Source of the DNA: an uncultured Roseovarius sp.
Lineage (GTDB): Bacteria > Pseudomonadota > Alphaproteobacteria > Rhodobacterales > Rhodobacteraceae
DNA length: 64,000 nt
Assembly: GCA_947499555.1 (NCBI GenBank)
Contig: CANMOU010000005.1
Span: forward strand, 62,001-126,000
Reading direction: 5' to 3'
Below the pieces are notes generated by a model. It ran no database searches, was not told the origin of the DNA, and saw only the letters and a program-made list of their open reading frames with translations. Every line of letters starts with the position of its first letter. The stretch's first letter is position 1. A program made the translations under genes and the position numbers. Of this stretch, positions 59,779 through 64,000 are shown piece by piece.

Positions 59779-60873
59779 ATGAGCGTTGTGTCCTACATCG
59801 TCGACGAAGCTCAGGGGTTTCTTGATGATGCGGCAGAAACCCAATTTGGCGCCGTCGCGGCCACAGTCGGCACGATCACCACCGTGGGTGCAACGCTAGT
59901 TCTCATCCTGGTCTGCATTAATATGGTCTTCCAGTATCGCGCCATGGATGGCCGAACAGCTTTCTGGCTCGCAGTAAAAATCGTCCTGATTGGCATTTTC
60001 GCGCAGAATTGGACACAATTTAATGCGCTTTCAGCAGCGATCCTGAACGGGATCGACAGTATTGCTGGGTCTCTGATTGCCGCAGTAGGCGGCGGCGCAC
60101 CGGGCCCATCTGGAACATACGCCGAAGAGTTCGATCGCATGATCGCTCGTTTCGGAGACTATTTGAATGCAGCCGGAGAAGAACTCAATTGGATGGCCGG
60201 TGCAATTCTATCTAACCTTGGCGTCTTCCTCCTCTCGCTCCTCGGAGCACTTGCCGCCTTCCTAATGGTCGCGTCGCGCCTAATGATCGCGCTCTTGCTC
60301 GGTCTCGCACCGATCATGATCTTCCTGACACTCTTTGAAGTTACAAAGGACTACTTCGCCCGATGGCTGTCCGCGGTCGTTTCCTTTGCAATGTATCCGA
60401 TCATAATCGCTGGCGTGTTTTCAACCTTCACTGGCGTTTCAACAGCTCTCCTAGGTGAGCTTGGCGATCCAACCGCGGCTCCCAACATCGGTGCACTCGT
60501 TCCCTTCTTCATGATGGTCCTCATGGCGAAAGGCTTCATCATCGCGACACCGTTCATTGTGCGCGCCGTATCCGGCAATATCATGATGCCAGCGATCTCC
60601 GGCGGTCTCGGTGGGGCATATGCATTTGGTCGCGCGGCCTTTGGCTCGCAGCAAGCACAGAACAGATACCTCATGGGTGGCGCAACAGGATCTGAGTATG
60701 CCGCCCTACGTGCCCGCGCCATAACTGGCATCGCCCCCATGCCGGAACGCAGGTACTTCGGGGCTGCACCAAACCAACCGATTGCCAACACTCCTCAAAA
60801 CCCGGCGGACACCGGTGCCGCGGCGCGGTATCAAGCTCAGCTGGAGAGGAACAAGCGCCTTGATCGCAATTGA
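59779..60873 (+). CDS. virB6: VirB6/TrbL polytopic channel protein
   Basis: A GGGGGAG ribosome site precedes ATG 59779; 364 residues. Several membrane helices are visible (TVGTITTVGATLVLILVCIN, LGVFLLSLLGALAAFLMVAS, LMIALLLGLAPIMIFLTLF, WLSAVVSFAMYPIIIAGVFS) with a central periplasmic loop and a glycine-rich cytoplasmic tail. LLGLAPIMIFLTLFEVTKDY is typical of VirB6. It ends the visible T4SS cluster. Confidence 0.9.
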   Translation: MSVVSYIVDEAQGFLDDAAETQFGAVAATVGTITTVGATLVLILVCINMVFQYRAMDGRTAFWLAVKIVLIGIFAQNWTQFNALSAAILNGIDSIAGSLIAAVGGGAPGPSGTYAEEFDRMIARFGDYLNAAGEELNWMAGAILSNLGVFLLSLLGALAAFLMVASRLMIALLLGLAPIMIFLTLFEVTKDYFARWLSAVVSFAMYPIIIAGVFSTFTGVSTALLGELGDPTAAPNIGALVPFFMMVLMAKGFIIATPFIVRAVSGNIMMPAISGGLGGAYAFGRAAFGSQQAQNRYLMGGATGSEYAALRARAITGIAPMPERRYFGAAPNQPIANTPQNPADTGAAARYQAQLERNKRLDRN

Positions 60874-60997
60874 TGTCGCAAAGCTTGGCGAATTAGTGGT
60901 CATGATAGGTTGCTAGAAGTGACCCAAATCGACCGATGCTGCAGAGCGTACCAATTTCAGCTATGCGGACAAAGCCGCCCTTTGCTCACGCGGCTAG

Positions 60998-61026
60998 TGC
61001 TGGCGCAGCATTCTTGTGCACCAGCA
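60998..61026 (+). terminator. Hairpin after virB6
   Basis: TGCTGGCGCA (60998-61007) and TGCACCAGCA (61017-61026) pair at nine of ten positions around a nine-base loop. It lies about 125 bp past the virB6 stop. The lack of a T-run makes an intrinsic terminator uncertain. Confidence 0.35.
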
Positions 61027-61176
61027 GCGGCTCCGACGCCGCATCGCAGCTAAGTTCGCCAGAGCAGTCATTCAAGGGCGTTAAAATTCTTGGATTGAGA
61101 ACCGCTATTTCGCTGAATACTGACTGAACCAGAAGATACCCCGCTCAAGTCAATCCTGAGAGGCACGGTTGATTGT

Positions 61177-61188
61177 GATCAATTGATC
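61177..61188. promoter_or_regulatory. 12-bp palindrome upstream of the GAF/PucR gene
   Basis: GATCAATTGATC is a perfect palindrome about 100 bp before the regulator start, inside A/T-richer sequence. It may be an operator. Nothing else supports this. Confidence 0.25.
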
Positions 61189-61287
61189 TGATTGCCTTCG
61201 ACAAGTTTAATGAAGGTCACGCCAATTGGCCTGGCTCGATGGAATTGCCATCTGTGTCGCGCACTTGTGGCGAATTGAAACGCGGTT

Positions 61288-63075
61288 ATGTTTGACAGGG
61301 ACCAACAACAAGGCTGGACAGTGAAAACCCGAGACACCCCTGCGATAGCTGCACATTTTCGGAATATCTCGGAACTTGCCAGACTGATCGATGGCAGTCA
61401 GGACGCGGACGAAAGCTATCGATTGTTGACACAGGGTGTCTGTGATCACTCCCGTTGGGATATCAGCAGTATTCAGGTTCTCGATCTTGAAGCTGGGTTG
61501 GCTATTCCGATTGTGCGCCACGATCCGTTCAATGGGCATTCGCTCAAAAACATCGTCGGATGGGATGCCAGCCGGAGCCCGGTCGTTCAGGTCCTGAAGG
61601 ATGGCGCGCCGCTTCTCATCCCGGATGCCGCGGCACAAGACCTCTATCCGGGGTTTCGTGATGACGCACGCAAGCGCAATTATCACACAACGGCGATGAT
61701 CCCCTTGGGGGTGCATGACTCGGAAGGACGGCCAATGGTCTACTCCGTGGCTTCGCGCGAAGTTCTGGAACTGGATGAAGTCGAGATTGAGTTTCTGAAT
61801 TGCGTGGCCGACCTCGCGACCATAGCCGTGCGAAAGTTACGCCGTTTAGAGGAAGAACGCGCGCGCGCCGGGAGGATGCGAGCGATCCTTGAGAATATGA
61901 CCGCGTCCCTAAGCCATGCTCTGGACACAGATGCCGAGTCGTCGCTGGCCAGCGGGTTCAGCAGCCTTTTTCCCGCCGGTTGGCTGGCGGTGGATTTGAC
62001 GACGGGACGGGCTCTATTTGATACCAACGCCCCGCCCCCTATCGCGGTTGAAATCTCGCAACGCTTGCCGGATGGGGTGGTTTCCGCTGCACTCAATGCC
62101 CGCAGGGAGGGCGGGGAAGCGCAGGTGGACCTGACGGTCGACGGCCACACATCGCACGCGCAGGTCAGTCCGCTTAAGATTGACAACACCCATGTCGGCG
62201 CGCTCTTCTTCTTTGATGCTGGGACGCTGGGAGGCGACGAACAGATAGCCGCTCAGGCCGGGCGGCTGGCGTTATCGGCGTTCATCTTGCGCAGCTTTTC
62301 GGAGTTCCGCTCCCGCCGCGTCACGGCCCGCAAGCTGATCATGCGCTTGCTGGATGGTGACATGCGCGACGCGGATGAAATCCTCGATGAGGCCCACCAA
62401 CTGGATTTTGACCTAGGCCGGGCTTGTCGCCTGCTGGTCATTCAACCGGGTGAGCCCGTCGACGATGGCACTCATAGCTTCCTGCAACGCAGTGTGCAGT
62501 CGGTGTTTGGGCAGACGATCTCGTGCCAGATAGGCGGTCGGCTGGTTTTTGTGCTGGTGCAGGACGGTGCGGATTTCAAACCACGCCAAACACAGTTCCT
62601 GACACGTGCCCGTTTGTTGCTGCCGCCCTCAACGATCCTCGTGCTGTCCGAACCCCAGGAGCGATTCGAGACATTGGCGAAAGCCTACCAGACCTGCCTG
62701 AACACACTGAATGTCGGGCAGGCCATGGGCGCAACGGGCTGGATCACACCCGTCAATATCGGGGAAGTCACCAGCCTGATGGCTGCGGTCGATCTGGGTC
62801 AGCTTTCGTCCTTTGTGGAAAATGCTTTGCCTGAACCGCTCCAAACCAACAGCCGCAAGGCCGCAACGGCGCTCGAAACAATCGAGGCATTCCTGCGCAC
62901 TGGCCGGCGATATGGCGAAGCCTCTGAACAGCTGGGTATCCACGTCTCGACACTGCGATACCGGTTGGAACAACTCAGCGAGCTTTACGGTCTGAATTTC
63001 TCCGATCCGGAGATATGTTTCGAGTTTGAGTTGGCAATTCGACTCATCAAACTCAGAAATTCCTACAAAACGTAG
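61288..63075 (+). CDS. GAF-domain transcriptional regulator with PucR-type helix-turn-helix
   Basis: The 595-residue protein has an N-terminal GAF domain (about 25-185: FRNISELARLIDGSQDADES; YHTTAMIPLGVHDSEGRP), a middle sensor-like region and a C-terminal HTH_30 domain (ETIEAFLRTGRRYGEASEQL, GIHVSTLRYRLEQLSELYGL, about 535-575). This is the layout of PucR/CdaR-like regulators of catabolic operons. A GTG at 61321 is an alternative start. It probably controls the flavin-reductase gene 86 bases downstream and whatever follows beyond the window. Confidence 0.88.
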   Translation: MFDRDQQQGWTVKTRDTPAIAAHFRNISELARLIDGSQDADESYRLLTQGVCDHSRWDISSIQVLDLEAGLAIPIVRHDPFNGHSLKNIVGWDASRSPVVQVLKDGAPLLIPDAAAQDLYPGFRDDARKRNYHTTAMIPLGVHDSEGRPMVYSVASREVLELDEVEIEFLNCVADLATIAVRKLRRLEEERARAGRMRAILENMTASLSHALDTDAESSLASGFSSLFPAGWLAVDLTTGRALFDTNAPPPIAVEISQRLPDGVVSAALNARREGGEAQVDLTVDGHTSHAQVSPLKIDNTHVGALFFFDAGTLGGDEQIAAQAGRLALSAFILRSFSEFRSRRVTARKLIMRLLDGDMRDADEILDEAHQLDFDLGRACRLLVIQPGEPVDDGTHSFLQRSVQSVFGQTISCQIGGRLVFVLVQDGADFKPRQTQFLTRARLLLPPSTILVLSEPQERFETLAKAYQTCLNTLNVGQAMGATGWITPVNIGEVTSLMAAVDLGQLSSFVENALPEPLQTNSRKAATALETIEAFLRTGRRYGEASEQLGIHVSTLRYRLEQLSELYGLNFSDPEICFEFELAIRLIKLRNSYKT

Positions 63076-63160
63076 GAATCATATTTCCAAGACTCATCAT
63101 TTGGCGGGAAGATTGAGCCAGCTTCTGCTGTTAACCTTTCCTAACAAATGACTGGATGGG

Positions 63161-64000
63161 ATGGTGCTTTTGTCTGCGAACGGGATAGAGTCTGAGGGCA
63201 TGGCTGTGCAATTGCGGCAGGCTTTTGGCAGTTTTGCTACGGGCGTGACGGTGGTGACAGCGCAGGATCAGGATGGAAACCCCATTGGCTTTACGGCCAA
63301 TTCCTTTACCTCCGTGTCCCTCGATCCACCGCTTCTTTTGGTGTGCATCGCCAAATCCTCAAGCAACTTGCAGAGCTTCTCGGACGCTGGGCATTTCGCC
63401 GTCAACATCCTGAGTGAGGCGCAAAAGGACGTGTCTGCCCGCTTCGCCTCGCGGGTTAAGGACAGGTTTGCCGAAACCCATTGGCGCGCGGGCACCGCTG
63501 GCTGTCCCCTGATCGAGGATGCTGTCGCGTGGTTCGAATGTGCCACTGATAATCTTGTGGATGCGGGCGACCATCTGATCCTGATTGGTCGGGTCGTCGA
63601 GTTTGGCAATTCCGACCGGCGTCCCCTGGTGTATTTTCGCGGTCACTATCTGGATTTGAGTATAGCTGAAGTTGCAGCCGAGCAGGTGTCACACCATGGC
63701 GGTGTTCGCGTTGGCTGTCTGCTGGATTGCCTGGGCGATGTGCTGTTGCACCGCACCGCACAGGGCTGGTCACTGCCCTTTGGCAAGACCTGCATGGGCT
63801 TTCGCGAAGCACGGGCCGAGATGGAAAAGACCCTTGCCGCAGCGCAGATATCGGCGGACATCGGCGCGCTTTACTCCGTGTTCGAGGCCCCCAGCGGCAA
63901 TGAAACGTGGATGATCTTTCATGGTGAATTGCACGGCGTTTCCGCGTCCGAAGACCACGCGCTGTTCTCATTGGATAGCCTGCCCTTGGGTGAAATCGAA
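63161..64000 (+). CDS. Flavin reductase with an extra C-terminal domain (cut by window edge)
   Basis: The frame is open to the right edge. Starts are possible at ATG 63161 or ATG 63200 (MAVQLRQAFGSFATGVTVVT), the latter with GAGG just upstream. The first 160 residues are a flavin-reductase-like FMN-binding domain: FGSFATGVTVVTAQ, NPIGFTANSFTSVSLDPPLL, FAVNILSEAQKDVSARFAS. A second part (VGCLLDCLGDVLLHRT; WSLPFGKTCMGFREARAEME) looks like a degenerate Nudix-type fold. Such reductases supply reduced flavin to two-component monooxygenases; the partner is probably encoded to the right. Confidence 0.85.
   Translation, partial: MVLLSANGIESEGMAVQLRQAFGSFATGVTVVTAQDQDGNPIGFTANSFTSVSLDPPLLLVCIAKSSSNLQSFSDAGHFAVNILSEAQKDVSARFASRVKDRFAETHWRAGTAGCPLIEDAVAWFECATDNLVDAGDHLILIGRVVEFGNSDRRPLVYFRGHYLDLSIAEVAAEQVSHHGGVRVGCLLDCLGDVLLHRTAQGWSLPFGKTCMGFREARAEMEKTLAAAQISADIGALYSVFEAPSGNETWMIFHGELHGVSASEDHALFSLDSLPLGEIE

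Larger units (their letters stand above)
60874..61287. other. Intergenic region downstream of virB6
   Basis: No convincing gene is present; a 63-residue frame at 60936-61127 lacks support. A strong hairpin (60998-61026: TGCTGGCGCA pairing with TGCACCAGCA at nine of ten positions, loop of nine) could end virB transcription, although no T-run follows. A 12-bp palindrome (61177-61188) lies about 100 bp before the regulator gene. Confidence 0.5.

Noticed and set aside
1-64000. CRISPR arrays, rRNA and tRNA genes
   Set aside because: I saw no regularly spaced repeats of CRISPR type and no recognisable rRNA or tRNA sequence. A covariance scan was not possible.

Overview
The window looks like a stretch of a large, probably conjugative, repABC-type replicon (megaplasmid or chromid) from a marine Rhodobacterales/Roseobacter-group alphaproteobacterium. 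The reasons are a repABC cassette with its antisense RNA and parS-like palindromes, a DUF1403/ScpB pair, a ParDE addiction module, a complete set of VirB-type secretion genes, and many GC-rich catabolic genes for methylated or CoA-linked compounds. No rRNA, tRNA or CRISPR array was seen. Species-level identity cannot be read from the sequence.

Layout. (1) 0-8 kb is plasmid backbone: a partial ScpB-like gene, DUF1403, a tyrosine recombinase with a XerCD-like candidate core site and direct repeats upstream, ParD/ParE, then repC, a counter-transcribed RNA, repB and repA. Three 16-bp parS-like palindromes are present, two of them inside repB. A gene-poor 1.1 kb follows upstream of repA, with G-rich repeats. 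(2) 8-11.5 kb holds a LysR gene divergent from a tight four-gene operon (methyltransferase, DUF2306 membrane protein, VOC protein, GNAT). (3) 11.9-44.4 kb is a catabolic island: ADP-forming acyl-CoA synthetase, FrhB-like iron-sulfur flavoprotein, class III aminotransferase, dimethylglycine-dehydrogenase-like FAD/GcvT protein, aldehyde dehydrogenase, MmgE/PrpD, acyl-CoA dehydrogenase, DddP-like M24 protein, TMADH-like flavoprotein, non-pyrrolysine MttB homologue, a PaaG-like/thiolase/FadB-like/AcnX operon, two orphan peptide-type binding proteins, a sulfatase fused to a cysteine-desulfurase-like PLP domain, and three LysR regulators. (4) 44.5-49.6 kb holds accessory, more A/T-rich genes: secreted hypotheticals, an HTH-like plus multi-membrane-span protein and a DMT-family transporter. 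(5) 49.6-60.9 kb is a virB1-virB11 cluster without relaxase or coupling-protein genes in view. (6) 61.3 kb to the end carries a GAF/PucR regulator and a flavin reductase cut by the window edge.

Working together (inference). The backbone replicates, partitions and stabilises the replicon and the T4SS could move it. The island reads as a route that takes in a methylated and possibly sulfated nitrogen or sulfur osmolyte, removes methyl groups (MttB, TMADH-like, DMGDH-like), perhaps cleaves it (DddP-like, sulfatase fusion), and passes the carbon skeleton through CoA activation and beta-oxidation-like steps. The substrate is not known. The most unusual single gene is the 956-residue sulfatase/class V aminotransferase fusion at 40448-43318.
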